From Synergistaceae bacterium OttesenSCG-928-D05 (GTDB lineage: Bacteria > Synergistota > Synergistia > Synergistales > Synergistaceae), in the NCBI GenBank assembly GCA_030266985.1, contig JAJDJB010000001.1, positions 1 through 64,000 on the forward strand: a stretch of 64,000 bases of DNA. Direction: 5' to 3'. Positions 42,331 through 50,899 of this stretch are shown piece after piece. Numbering within the stretch: position 1 is the stretch's first letter; each line of letters begins with the position of its first letter. The notes beneath the pieces are model-generated. The model was not told the DNA's origin. It did no database searches and saw only the letters and a list, made by a program, of their open reading frames with translations. Position numbers and translations under genes: made by a program.

Positions 42331-43275
42331 CTAATTGACTTGATAGTTGAGATCGACGGGATTCCCCTTCCGCTCAACCGTCACGTCAAAACGCGCGCCG
42401 GACATCAGCGAGTTCACAGCGTTCGCCATATCACCCAGATTCGATATCTCAATCCCGTTTATCGCCTTAATCACGTCGCCCTGCGCAACACCAACGTGCG
42501 CAAGCACGCTGTCGGGCTGTATTTGCTGCAATTGCACCCCGCCGCCTTCGGCCGGGACCATCCGCATTTTACCCATCTCGTCATAAGGGTTCATAAGAAG
42601 CGCATCCACAAGTTCCCTTGGAACAACCCCTTCCTGTCCGTCTCCGGCCGCAATGATGCCCTCAAAACGAGACTGATCCTTGGACGCATTTCCGCGCGGG
42701 CGCCCTGAAGAAGTATTGACCGTCGGCTGTTTTGCGGGCGTAGACGCTGTCGTCCCGCCGGAAAAGAGCAGATACAGCGGATAATCTTTGCCCTCTTTCG
42801 AGAGTGTAATCTTGCCGTATTCGACATTCGTCAATTCATAACCGCGCACGTCCTGCCCGATTAGATACAGCTCCGTTGCTGAGCCGTCGCGCACCCACGC
42901 AGCAACGTTTGGATGCGTTCCCACCAGTGAGAGCGATGAAATCGGCAAGGTCTCCGTCTGCGCAATATCTTCCTGCCTCAGCGGCGTCGCGGCACCGAAT
43001 GGATTCAGCGATGCAAGTTCCTTAAAGCCTTCGCCAGCCCTGACGTTTGCAAAAGAAGCGGGACGATTCGCAATATTGCCTGCAAACACAAGGCGCGCTT
43101 CGGCGGATTTTGCCATCAAATAGGATTCGCCCATCCAGCAAAGACAAAGCGCAATCAGAAGTCCTGAGAGGAATGCTGTAAACGCTATCAGCCGTGCACT
43201 GTATTTCGTTTTCTTTTCAGAAGGTTTTGCGGCTCCGGAATCGCGACCGAAGTTCAGTTTTTTAAATTTAAGCAT
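42331..43275 (-). CDS. gspC: type II secretion protein GspC-like, with PDZ domain
   Basis: This protein of 314 residues links the inner-membrane platform to the secretin. A short cytoplasmic start is followed by a transmembrane helix (AFTAFLSGLLIALCLCWM). An HR domain (TLPISSLSLVGTHPN, AAWVRDGSATELYLIGQDV) and a C-terminal PDZ domain follow (IQPDSVLAHVGVAQGDVIKA, then INGIEISNLGDM). The start at ATG 43275 gives a TGATG overlap with gspN and has GGAGG about 10 bases upstream. An earlier ATG at 43293 is not supported. Confidence 0.87.
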   Translation of the reverse strand: MLKFKKLNFGRDSGAAKPSEKKTKYSARLIAFTAFLSGLLIALCLCWMGESYLMAKSAEARLVFAGNIANRPASFANVRAGEGFKELASLNPFGAATPLRQEDIAQTETLPISSLSLVGTHPNVAAWVRDGSATELYLIGQDVRGYELTNVEYGKITLSKEGKDYPLYLLFSGGTTASTPAKQPTVNTSSGRPRGNASKDQSRFEGIIAAGDGQEGVVPRELVDALLMNPYDEMGKMRMVPAEGGGVQLQQIQPDSVLAHVGVAQGDVIKAINGIEISNLGDMANAVNSLMSGARFDVTVERKGNPVDLNYQVN

Positions 43276-43868
43276 CACCGCTCGATCCTCCATTCACCGT
43301 CTTTAATTTTGCGCAACGGGACAAGGCCGCTTCCGCTCACCATCTGCAACGCACGATCCATCGTAACGGGAACCGTCAGTGTAAGGGCACCGGAGGTAAG
43401 CTTGCCCGTCGCGGTTGAAAAAGCAAGCGAACCCTTCGCGGAAAACGCTCCTTTTATATCGACCTCATTGAAGGAGATAATTTCTCCCCTGCGCGTTACT
43501 TTCGCCGTTCCGGAGTTCCATTCCAGACTTTGGCGCGTCACAGGGATCAATTCGCCGCGGCCGATTACAAGGTCGACTTCCTGCGATGCGGACAGCAGTC
43601 CCAGCATATGCGGGTCAATCCGAAGTTCGCGCAGCGTGATTGAAAAAACCGGATAATCCACGCGGATCCCGCGCAGAACAAACACCTTGTTAAATACGCC
43701 CTCTACGGTATGGCTGTTCACCGTCGCGTAAATATTTTTCTCAGCAGCCCTCGTAAGTCCCTTTTCGATCGCGTAATCCCCAATCGCCTGCCAAGGCAGG
43801 AAGAGCAGCAAACCCAAAATCAGGCCAATAAGTCCGGCCAGGATGAATTTCCAGGCACCCTGCTTCAT
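43275..43868 (-). CDS. gspN: type II secretion protein GspN-like
   Basis: This 197-residue protein has a single N-terminal transmembrane helix (FILAGLIGLILGLLLFLPW) and a periplasmic beta-rich domain, the plan of GspN. The pattern VFNKVFVLRGIRVDYPVFSI and the basic/hydrophobic repeats match the GspN fold, related to AsmA-type domains. GspN is dispensable in many secretion systems. It overlaps gspM by 4 bases and gspC by one base. Confidence 0.75.
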   Translation of the reverse strand: MKQGAWKFILAGLIGLILGLLLFLPWQAIGDYAIEKGLTRAAEKNIYATVNSHTVEGVFNKVFVLRGIRVDYPVFSITLRELRIDPHMLGLLSASQEVDLVIGRGELIPVTRQSLEWNSGTAKVTRRGEIISFNEVDIKGAFSAKGSLAFSTATGKLTSGALTLTVPVTMDRALQMVSGSGLVPLRKIKDGEWRIER

Positions 43869-44341
43869 TGCTGTGCGTCTCCTTCCAGTACGAATGAGAT
43901 CGTCATCTTTCTGCCGTTCTGGTTGGTCGCAATCGCGCGTATTTCCGCGGTACGGATCGTCAGGCCGCTTGCCGAGACTGCTTCAATCAGCCCCGACATC
44001 TCGCCCACATACAAATCGTTGACTTGCAACACAAGCCCCGAAGCGCTGGAAGACATTTGCGAAACGCGGGCACGCAATCCCAGCGAATCCAGGATATTCG
44101 AAACTGCCGAGAGAGGTTCCCGACCAACGGAAATATTTCTTGTCGGATAAGATTTGATCGTAAACGCCGCGTTAATCACACCGTCCGCTTCAACAACCCG
44201 GTTCGAAGCGCTGCTTTTCAAAAAAAGCGCATTCGAAAGTAAAATAAAACCGAAAACCCATATGCATAAAACAACGGCTGCCATCTTCATCAGGCGCTGT
44301 GCTTCCGGCATCGTTTTTAGTTCCTGAAAACGGATCATCAT
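43865..44341 (-). CDS. gspM: type II secretion protein GspM-like
   Basis: This 158-residue protein has one transmembrane helix near the N-terminus (MAAVVLCIWVFGFILLSNAL) and a small periplasmic ferredoxin-like domain containing VSNILDSLGLRARVSQMSSS and a GLIEAVSASGLTIRTAEI-type strand-helix pair, as in GspM/PilO proteins. It partners GspL. The call depends partly on its place between gspL and gspN. Confidence 0.78.
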   Translation of the reverse strand: MMIRFQELKTMPEAQRLMKMAAVVLCIWVFGFILLSNALFLKSSASNRVVEADGVINAAFTIKSYPTRNISVGREPLSAVSNILDSLGLRARVSQMSSSASGLVLQVNDLYVGEMSGLIEAVSASGLTIRTAEIRAIATNQNGRKMTISFVLEGDAQQ

Positions 44342-45555
44342 TGCGCCGCCCCCGTCAAAATGATCGAAAAACGCAGCCCCGAACCAGGAACCTGCTGTAC
44401 TTCACCAGTACGGGCCGCAAAACCATGCTTGCCCAGCTCGTCGCGTAATTGCTGGATTGCGTCTGTCGTCTCAGAGAGTCCCTGAATCTCCGTCCTCTCC
44501 GCGCCGTAACGAATCGAATCGATCTGAATTTTCGCATGGTCACCCGTTTCTTTCCATGCGGCTACGAAATTACTCAAAACCTGCGCCAGCGTCATCTGAG
44601 GCCCGCTGCCCGTCAAATTCCGCAGCATTCTGTTGGCAGACGTGAGCGGGTTGTTGCTCTCCTCGCCGAACGCACGCGCATACGCCTGCCGTGGCAATGC
44701 GCTGAAGTCGCTGCGGTGGTATATGTTCTGTATCAGTAATACAAGAGAGAAGAATAAGAAAATCGTGCCAAGAATGGAAAGAACGCGCAGCGTGCGTGCT
44801 GCCGCCGTAAAATAGGCCTCTATCTGTTCCGCGTTATCCGCTCCGCGCGTTGAGAGGTCCAGCATGTCGAGCCCGGGGACAACCGCCAGGGAAGCCCGTC
44901 CTGCGACCTCGACCGCTGCAGGAGAAGCGTCGCCTTCTTTCAGGATGCTAACGCGCGTAATTTGTTTTCCTTGCGAAACTGCATAGTTTTGGACCCACTC
45001 CACTAGTTCCTCAGCTGTTTCTTCAGCAGCGGGCACCCAACGATAAAAACGCGTTTCGCCAGCTTCCAGCCAAACTGCTGAAGAACCTTCCGCATCTGAC
45101 CAAACGACTACGCCGTCCCCATCCACTTCGTCGGCAAAAGCCAGCGGGGCCGGCCAAAAGGAAACGTTCTCGCCCAATTTGCTCTCCCATTCCGCGACCT
45201 CTTCGCGCGAAATAAGCCACGCAACGCCCTTCGTCGAGCTTGCGTTCTGTGCCGTAATCTGCGGAATCAGAGAAAGGCGATCTTCTTTCTCGCCAAGAAT
45301 AGGTTTAAAACTTAGAAGCAACGCATCGCGCACGTTGCCTTTCCCGCCGAAGGGAAAAGAAAACGGGTAGGATACGAGCGTCCTGAAAGGGATCAGCGCG
45401 ACGCGCGTTTCGTCATAAAGAGGGATTTCATTTGGAAAGTCAGCGACTGTCACAATTCGAAAATCCTTAGGGTCCAAAGGTTTGCGCAAGGAGCCCCAGG
45501 ATATATTTTTCCCTTTGAACGTAACCGGTTTGGTAAGGATATCCTTAAATGCCAC
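44338..45555 (-). CDS. gspL: type II secretion protein GspL-like
   Basis: This 405-residue protein has a cytoplasmic actin-like N-terminal domain of about 240 residues (with VVVWSDAEGSSAVWLEAG), a transmembrane helix near residues 255-277 (LRVLSILGTIFLFFSLVLLI), and a periplasmic ferredoxin-like domain at the C-terminus. GspL recruits GspE to the membrane and pairs with GspM. The 4-base overlap with gspM supports a coupled pair. Sequence conservation is low in this family, so the order of genes carries weight. Confidence 0.83.
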   Translation of the reverse strand: MAFKDILTKPVTFKGKNISWGSLRKPLDPKDFRIVTVADFPNEIPLYDETRVALIPFRTLVSYPFSFPFGGKGNVRDALLLSFKPILGEKEDRLSLIPQITAQNASSTKGVAWLISREEVAEWESKLGENVSFWPAPLAFADEVDGDGVVVWSDAEGSSAVWLEAGETRFYRWVPAAEETAEELVEWVQNYAVSQGKQITRVSILKEGDASPAAVEVAGRASLAVVPGLDMLDLSTRGADNAEQIEAYFTAAARTLRVLSILGTIFLFFSLVLLIQNIYHRSDFSALPRQAYARAFGEESNNPLTSANRMLRNLTGSGPQMTLAQVLSNFVAAWKETGDHAKIQIDSIRYGAERTEIQGLSETTDAIQQLRDELGKHGFAARTGEVQQVPGSGLRFSIILTGAAQ

Positions 45556-45559
45556 CCCG

Positions 45560-46483
45560 TCATTCCTCCCAGCGAACGATTGTGCACGACGAACCGGATC
45601 TTTGCACCGTCACTCTGTAATTTCTTTCAAGATCGTCCCGTTTAACGCTCATATCGAGCCTGAAATAAGTACTTTCGAATCCAAGGACATTTGCCAGTTT
45701 TGTCACTGCTGCACCGGGGAAACCCGGCAAAGCCCGCAAATCCTCAAGATTCTTGATCGGGGAGATCATTCGCGCTGATACAAGACTATGCGCATGATTT
45801 AAGTCTACCATATCATCAAGGTTTGCGATAACCTCCGGTTCAGCAACATTGACATTTATTTTTTCAGTACCGTATACCGTTACATAACGGTTAAGGCCGC
45901 CCGATAATCGTTCGTGTCCATACAAAATGTTATCGTTGATTTCAGGTAAAAGTTTTAATTCACTCAAATCTGAAACCAGCCTGTTGATATTATTTTCACG
46001 TTCACTGCCGCCCAATTTTTGACGATCGTCTTTGTCCATAAAATCCAGCACAAGGGTGCCGACATCCGGAATTCGCATGGCAGCCCATAGATTGTCCCAT
46101 GCGGCCTCATATTCATTACGCACCGTTATACCGTCTGGGAGAAAAAGCCCGCGCAGGGGAATTTTATCGTCCAGTGGCGTGACCGTAACGATGGCTTGAA
46201 AGTCGCCGATTTCAAGCTCAATTTGCTCTACACGGGAGTACAGGGCTTCCGTAAAACCATCGTAACCGTTTTTATCACCGCCGATTTTCTCACTAACGAG
46301 AGTACACGCAATCTCTGCAACACTCCTTGACTGCGCCATATAAACGTTTGTCTCTGTGCGCCGCATCTCGTTGCGCGCGAACCACGCAAACGCCATCGCA
46401 GACGACAGCAGCAGGGACACTGAAATCAATACGGATACGAGGATAAAACCTCTACTTGAAGACTTGCGGCAGCCACGTCTCAT
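45560..46483 (-). CDS. gspK: type II secretion minor pseudopilin GspK
   Basis: This 307-residue minor pseudopilin has leader and cleavage site SSSRG, then FILVSVLISVSLLLSSAMAFAW. Position +5 is Ser, not Glu, as in GspK tip subunits, which lack Glu5. The large domain has the helix-hairpin-helix-like segments NVNVAEPEVIANLDDM and NLEDLRALPGFPG of GspK. It should sit at the pseudopilus tip with GspI and GspJ. It overlaps gspJ by 32 bases. Confidence 0.88.
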   Translation of the reverse strand: MRRGCRKSSSRGFILVSVLISVSLLLSSAMAFAWFARNEMRRTETNVYMAQSRSVAEIACTLVSEKIGGDKNGYDGFTEALYSRVEQIELEIGDFQAIVTVTPLDDKIPLRGLFLPDGITVRNEYEAAWDNLWAAMRIPDVGTLVLDFMDKDDRQKLGGSERENNINRLVSDLSELKLLPEINDNILYGHERLSGGLNRYVTVYGTEKINVNVAEPEVIANLDDMVDLNHAHSLVSARMISPIKNLEDLRALPGFPGAAVTKLANVLGFESTYFRLDMSVKRDDLERNYRVTVQRSGSSCTIVRWEE

Positions 46484-47093
46484 GTGTATGTTTTTCCTCT
46501 CCCTGTATTAGTTCGACCGACACCGCTACAGGCGAATCTCCTTCGTACTCATCCGCCCATTTTTTCTCTCGCCAGACGCGAAAACGCATCCCCGTAACGC
46601 CAGGGAGCAACAGTTTCCCCTGTTTTGCTTCCAGGCGTTCGACATCGAAGTCCATCGGTGACGCAGGTTTGTTTGTCCTCTGGTCAGAGGATGCAATGAC
46701 GTCCATCACTGTCCACCTGTAAAGACCGCCAACTGTTTTATCGAACGTGGATTCTTCCAGCACACGATAGACGACAAGACCGACAGTCTGTCCTTCACGA
46801 GCCGGAGAGCCAGACCAAATAAGAACACGGTCGTCTTCTTTGACGCGCAGTCCGTCCTTGTGGATCACTTGCAAAGAGGCAAACGCCTGATTTTTTACGA
46901 TATTTCTGATGTCACGGAAAAGCGTGTCGACAGCCGAATCTTCTTTCCTTTCGGATGACCAGTTTTTCTGCGCGTCTTCCAGTGAAATAACAGTAAAAAC
47001 AAGCGGAGCAAGCGCAACGGAGGCAATAATCCCAATCAGCCCAACCGCTAGAAGAATCTCTATCAACGTAAAACCGCGCGACGCGTTTTTCAT
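46452..47093 (-). CDS. gspJ: type II secretion minor pseudopilin GspJ
   Basis: This 213-residue protein has a prepilin leader MKNASRG followed by FTLIEILLAVGLIGIIASVALA, with Glu5. The mature domain pattern matches GspJ: SAVDTLFRDIRNIVKNQA, a mid beta sheet, and LLPGVTGMRFRVWREKKWADEY near the C-terminus. It is the first secretion gene of the run and overlaps the ligase-like gene by 4 bases. Confidence 0.87.
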   Translation of the reverse strand: MKNASRGFTLIEILLAVGLIGIIASVALAPLVFTVISLEDAQKNWSSERKEDSAVDTLFRDIRNIVKNQAFASLQVIHKDGLRVKEDDRVLIWSGSPAREGQTVGLVVYRVLEESTFDKTVGGLYRWTVMDVIASSDQRTNKPASPMDFDVERLEAKQGKLLLPGVTGMRFRVWREKKWADEYEGDSPVAVSVELIQGEEKHTHETWLPQVFK

Positions 47094-48964
47094 CGTTCGC
47101 CTCCATCTGCACCTTCGGGTTGCAATCCCTTTCCGTCTGCATCCACAATACGTTTTGGCATCATCTGAAGTAGTTCCATATACAGTTCTTGATCATCGGT
47201 CTGTTGTGCGATACTGAACAGATCGATCATTTCCTTAGCTTTCGGCTGTATATGGAACGCGCGGTAAAGCTGGGCAATCGCAGGTTCCCAGTCGCGGCGC
47301 AACTGAGAGGCCCGCGCGCGCCCGACCAGATGATACGCGTACTGTTCCTCCGCGTCGTCTTTTGTCATTGGTATGGCGAGCGCCTTGTTGATCCGCGCAA
47401 GCTGCAGTTCCACGTTTTTAGTCCGAAGCGCATTGCGCATACACATCTCCCCGTAAACGCCCGAAAATAAAAACAGTAGACCGCACAGCGCTCCCACAGC
47501 GAGAACACCACCGAAAATACGACAGGCGCGTTCCCATACGAACCCCGCCTGCGCAGGTGCAACAGGGAACAATTCACGGTTCGCAAGCGCAAAGGCAAAT
47601 GCGTACCAAACCATAAATTCCGCCCGGTGGTATGGTCGTGTTAGAAGCGCTGTACAGGAAATCAAAAACAGCATTGCACAGGCCCACATCGCCTCCATTG
47701 AGAGCGCTTTACGCTGCACCATCGCGCGCACAAAAAGAGCAACCCACCAAACGGCAGTCGACACAAGCAGCACAAGGCCGATACTTCCAAATTCTGCGAG
47801 CCACTGTAGTATTTCGCTATGAGCCCAATAGGTGTACTGCCACTCCCGTTCCGGATTTTTCCGCTGTAACTCCCCCTGCGCTTCAAGGAAATGCCATTTA
47901 TAATGGCCGATTCCAACTCCCGCCACGGGATGATCCTTTACCATTTGCCAGCTTGTTTCCCAAATTGTCCGCCGATAACCAATGGTCTCCGGCTCGCGCA
48001 ACATGTTCTCCGTTTTATAGATTAGTTCCGTCCCTCGCCCAAATCCACTGGACATCGCCAAGGAAAGGACTATGAGGAACATACAAAAGATTCCAGCCGT
48101 AAAGAAACCGATCCGCTTCAGGCTTGTTTTGCTGCCGCCCGTACGATAAACGGCAAGCGCCAGTACGCCGAGGGCAATCAATAGGCCAGCAGCTACGACA
48201 CGTGCGGACGCGCTCCAAAGTCCCCATGCGTTGACTGCGGCCAATACAAAATTTAGTATATGAAAAATTTTATGACTGCTGTTTTTTTGCTGTTCGCGTG
48301 AAATAGTAATGTAAAGGTAAGCGGCATTCAGAAGAGCCATTGCAGACCAAAGCGCAAGCATATTTTGCTGTCCGACGTTCCCGACGTACTTGCCCGGCAC
48401 GTTCATGACAAACGGAAAAGGAGCCCGTTCCAAGTGAAACTGCATCTCCGCAAAGATGACATTGATTGCAGCGTTTATATTTGCAAACCACAAAATTCCT
48501 CTATGCCATCGCTGGTCATGAAAAAAGTTATAACTGAAGATATATGCCGCCCAAATGCCAGCAAAAAAGAACCATCCCTTAAGGTAGGTGGACCACGAGG
48601 AAATATTCGTTAAAAGCGGCTGGAAGGATATATAGAGCAGCATCAGAAACCAAGTCCAACCGAAATGGTCGATTCGAAACCCCGTATCGTGAACGCCTTT
48701 TGCCGCAAGAGATATACCGCCTGCCAGCGTGATAAACGCAATGGGCGCCAAAGCAAAAAACCATTTCATTAGATGCAGCGTCTCTATGAAGCTAATACCA
48801 GAAAAAACCAGACTGGGAATCAATAGCGATATCGCAAACAGTGAATAAAAAAACACGCACTGCTTTCGCTTGGGGGAGCCGTTCATATCGATACATGAAA
48901 CGCCGCCTCCGCTATGGATTATGTCGGTTTTATCCCGCTTTTTCAACCCCGTCATACGCTTCAT
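47090..48964 (-). CDS. Wzy/O-antigen ligase-type membrane protein, copy A
   Basis: This 624-residue protein has about 10-12 membrane helices and the family's periplasmic loop with conserved stretches NVPGKYVGNVGQQNMLALWS, RRTIWETSWQMVKDHPVAGVG and YWAHSEILQWLAEFGSIG. A soluble C-terminal region of about 120 residues has TPR-like helices (AIAQLYRAFHIQPKAKEMID). It is a close paralogue of the gene at 49011. Known members of this class include WaaL, Wzy and PglL/PilO-type protein O-oligosaccharyltransferases. The GQQNxxA stretch and the pseudopilin neighbours favour protein glycosylation, but this is inference. Confidence 0.82.
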   Translation of the reverse strand: MKRMTGLKKRDKTDIIHSGGGVSCIDMNGSPKRKQCVFFYSLFAISLLIPSLVFSGISFIETLHLMKWFFALAPIAFITLAGGISLAAKGVHDTGFRIDHFGWTWFLMLLYISFQPLLTNISSWSTYLKGWFFFAGIWAAYIFSYNFFHDQRWHRGILWFANINAAINVIFAEMQFHLERAPFPFVMNVPGKYVGNVGQQNMLALWSAMALLNAAYLYITISREQQKNSSHKIFHILNFVLAAVNAWGLWSASARVVAAGLLIALGVLALAVYRTGGSKTSLKRIGFFTAGIFCMFLIVLSLAMSSGFGRGTELIYKTENMLREPETIGYRRTIWETSWQMVKDHPVAGVGIGHYKWHFLEAQGELQRKNPEREWQYTYWAHSEILQWLAEFGSIGLVLLVSTAVWWVALFVRAMVQRKALSMEAMWACAMLFLISCTALLTRPYHRAEFMVWYAFAFALANRELFPVAPAQAGFVWERACRIFGGVLAVGALCGLLFLFSGVYGEMCMRNALRTKNVELQLARINKALAIPMTKDDAEEQYAYHLVGRARASQLRRDWEPAIAQLYRAFHIQPKAKEMIDLFSIAQQTDDQELYMELLQMMPKRIVDADGKGLQPEGADGGER

Positions 48965-49010
48965 TCAGAATTCTCCATGAGACCCGACCGACCCAAGGTC
49001 GATATCGTCG

Positions 49011-50876
49011 TTAGCTGCCCGCAGGTTCAGGTGGCGCCGAAACAGGCGGAGCTGGAGCCATTTTCGGCATTAGCGGCAGGAGCTCCATAACAATCTTGTT
49101 GTTGCCCGTCTGTTGTGCAAGATTGAAAAGCTCAAACAGTTCTTTCGCCTTCGGGCGCATCAGGAATGCCTTATGCAGTTGCTCAATCGCGCGATTCCAG
49201 TCTGCCGGATTCTGCGTCACGCGCGCCACGGCAATCAGGTGATATGCATACTGTTCTTCCGCCTCATCTCGGGACATCACAAGAGCCCGTGCCTTGTTTA
49301 TACGTTCTGCCTGCAGCTTTGCACTGTTGGTGCGCAACGCATCACGCATATACTGATCTCCGCGCAGCCCGGTGTAGAGGAAAAAAAGCCCGGCAATGGA
49401 GCCAATGACAAAAAGTGCGCCAAGCGCACGATAAAGCGTATTTTTCTTTTCACTGAACCATTTTCCATCAAGCGGCAACAGTTCACGGTTTGTAATTGCA
49501 AAGGCAAACACATACCATAGAATGTTTTCAATCCTGTGGTACGGACGTGTGAAAAGCGCTACGAAAGAAATCAGAAAAAGCAGCGAGCAGGCCCATATGG
49601 CTTCCATTGAAAGCTCTTTTTTCTGTACCATAGCGCGCACAAAAAATGTAATCCACCAAACGGCGGCAACCAGCAAAATCAGCGAGCCAACGATTCCAAA
49701 CTCCGCTATCCACTGCAAATATTCGCTGTGCGCCCAATAGGTATACTGCCATACATTTTCGGGATGTTTTTCAATCGCTTTTGCCTGCGCCTCGAGATAG
49801 TGCCATTTATAATGTCCAATCCCGACGCCGCCGACGCCATAATCCTGAATCATCGCCCAGCTCGTCTGCCATATCGGTTTTCGTTGGGCAACATTAGCCG
49901 GGTCATCGAACATACCCTTTGTTTTTCCTAAAAGGTCTGCGCCTCTACCGATGTTGTGAAAAACACCCAGGTAGACAACTACCGCCATCATGACCAGAAT
50001 CTGGAGCGTTACAAAAATAACCCGTTTCAGCTTCGCGCGATCACCAGTCACTCGGTGGACAATCAACGCCAGCACCGCAAGCCCCACAAAGAGACCCATG
50101 AAGCCGGCCCTGCCCGTGGAATTCCACAAACCCCAAGAATTCACAGCTACAAGCAACAAATTTGCCGCCTGCAGAATTTTGTCCTTCTTTTCAAACGGCT
50201 CTTTCCCGGCATACGCCATGTGCAGGTAGGCGCTGTTCAAAAGCGCCATTGAAATCCACAACGCAAACATATTCTGCTGCCCCGTGTTGCCTATGTAGTT
50301 GCCCGGTACGTTCATGATAAATGGATACGGTGCGGTGTCCACACGAATCAAGATGTCGGCGAATATGACGTTAATGGCAGCATTGATGTTTGCAAACCAG
50401 AGAATCAGTTTATGGTAACCGTCGTCATGGAAAAGGTTATACGAAAAAACGTACGTCGCCCAAAGCGTCGCGAAAAAGAACCATTCTTTGAAATAGGTAG
50501 ACCACGACGTAATATCGACCCAAAGCGGCTGGATAGAAACGTAAAACAACATGAAAAACCAGAGCCAGCCGAAAAGATTGATTTTAAAACCTGTGCGTTC
50601 GCTTCCATGGATCAGAAGTGAGAAACCTCCAAAAAGAGAAATGAGCGCAATCGGAACCATCGCAAAGACCCATTTCATAATGTGGAGGGTATCAAAAAAA
50701 CGCGGTCCCGAAAAAATCAGATTCGGGAGCACCAGAGCGATAAAGAGCAAATAATAAAAGAGTGAACCAGGCATCAAATTTGCGGTTTCGCCCGTCAAGT
50801 CGCTTCTTTTGAATTTTTCAAAGAAACTGGATGTTCCTTTATTTTTGCTTTTTTTTACTTTGGAAACTGCCTTCAT
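49011..50876 (-). CDS. Wzy/O-antigen ligase-type membrane protein, copy B
   Basis: This 621-residue paralogue of the previous gene has the same domain order and matching motifs: NVPGNYIGNTGQQNMFALWI, RKPIWQTSWAMIQDYGVGGVG and YWAHSEYLQWIAEFGIVGS. The C-terminal helices (AIEQLHKAFLMRPKAKELFEL) also correspond. The N-terminus carries a lysine/serine-rich cytoplasmic extension. GGAGG precedes the ATG. The two copies are adjacent and in the same direction with 46 bases between, so they arose by tandem duplication. They have since diverged through the whole length. Confidence 0.82.
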   Translation of the reverse strand: MKAVSKVKKSKNKGTSSFFEKFKRSDLTGETANLMPGSLFYYLLFIALVLPNLIFSGPRFFDTLHIMKWVFAMVPIALISLFGGFSLLIHGSERTGFKINLFGWLWFFMLFYVSIQPLWVDITSWSTYFKEWFFFATLWATYVFSYNLFHDDGYHKLILWFANINAAINVIFADILIRVDTAPYPFIMNVPGNYIGNTGQQNMFALWISMALLNSAYLHMAYAGKEPFEKKDKILQAANLLLVAVNSWGLWNSTGRAGFMGLFVGLAVLALIVHRVTGDRAKLKRVIFVTLQILVMMAVVVYLGVFHNIGRGADLLGKTKGMFDDPANVAQRKPIWQTSWAMIQDYGVGGVGIGHYKWHYLEAQAKAIEKHPENVWQYTYWAHSEYLQWIAEFGIVGSLILLVAAVWWITFFVRAMVQKKELSMEAIWACSLLFLISFVALFTRPYHRIENILWYVFAFAITNRELLPLDGKWFSEKKNTLYRALGALFVIGSIAGLFFLYTGLRGDQYMRDALRTNSAKLQAERINKARALVMSRDEAEEQYAYHLIAVARVTQNPADWNRAIEQLHKAFLMRPKAKELFELFNLAQQTGNNKIVMELLPLMPKMAPAPPVSAPPEPAGS

Positions 50877-50899
50877 TCGGATGCCTCCATTATAGGAAA

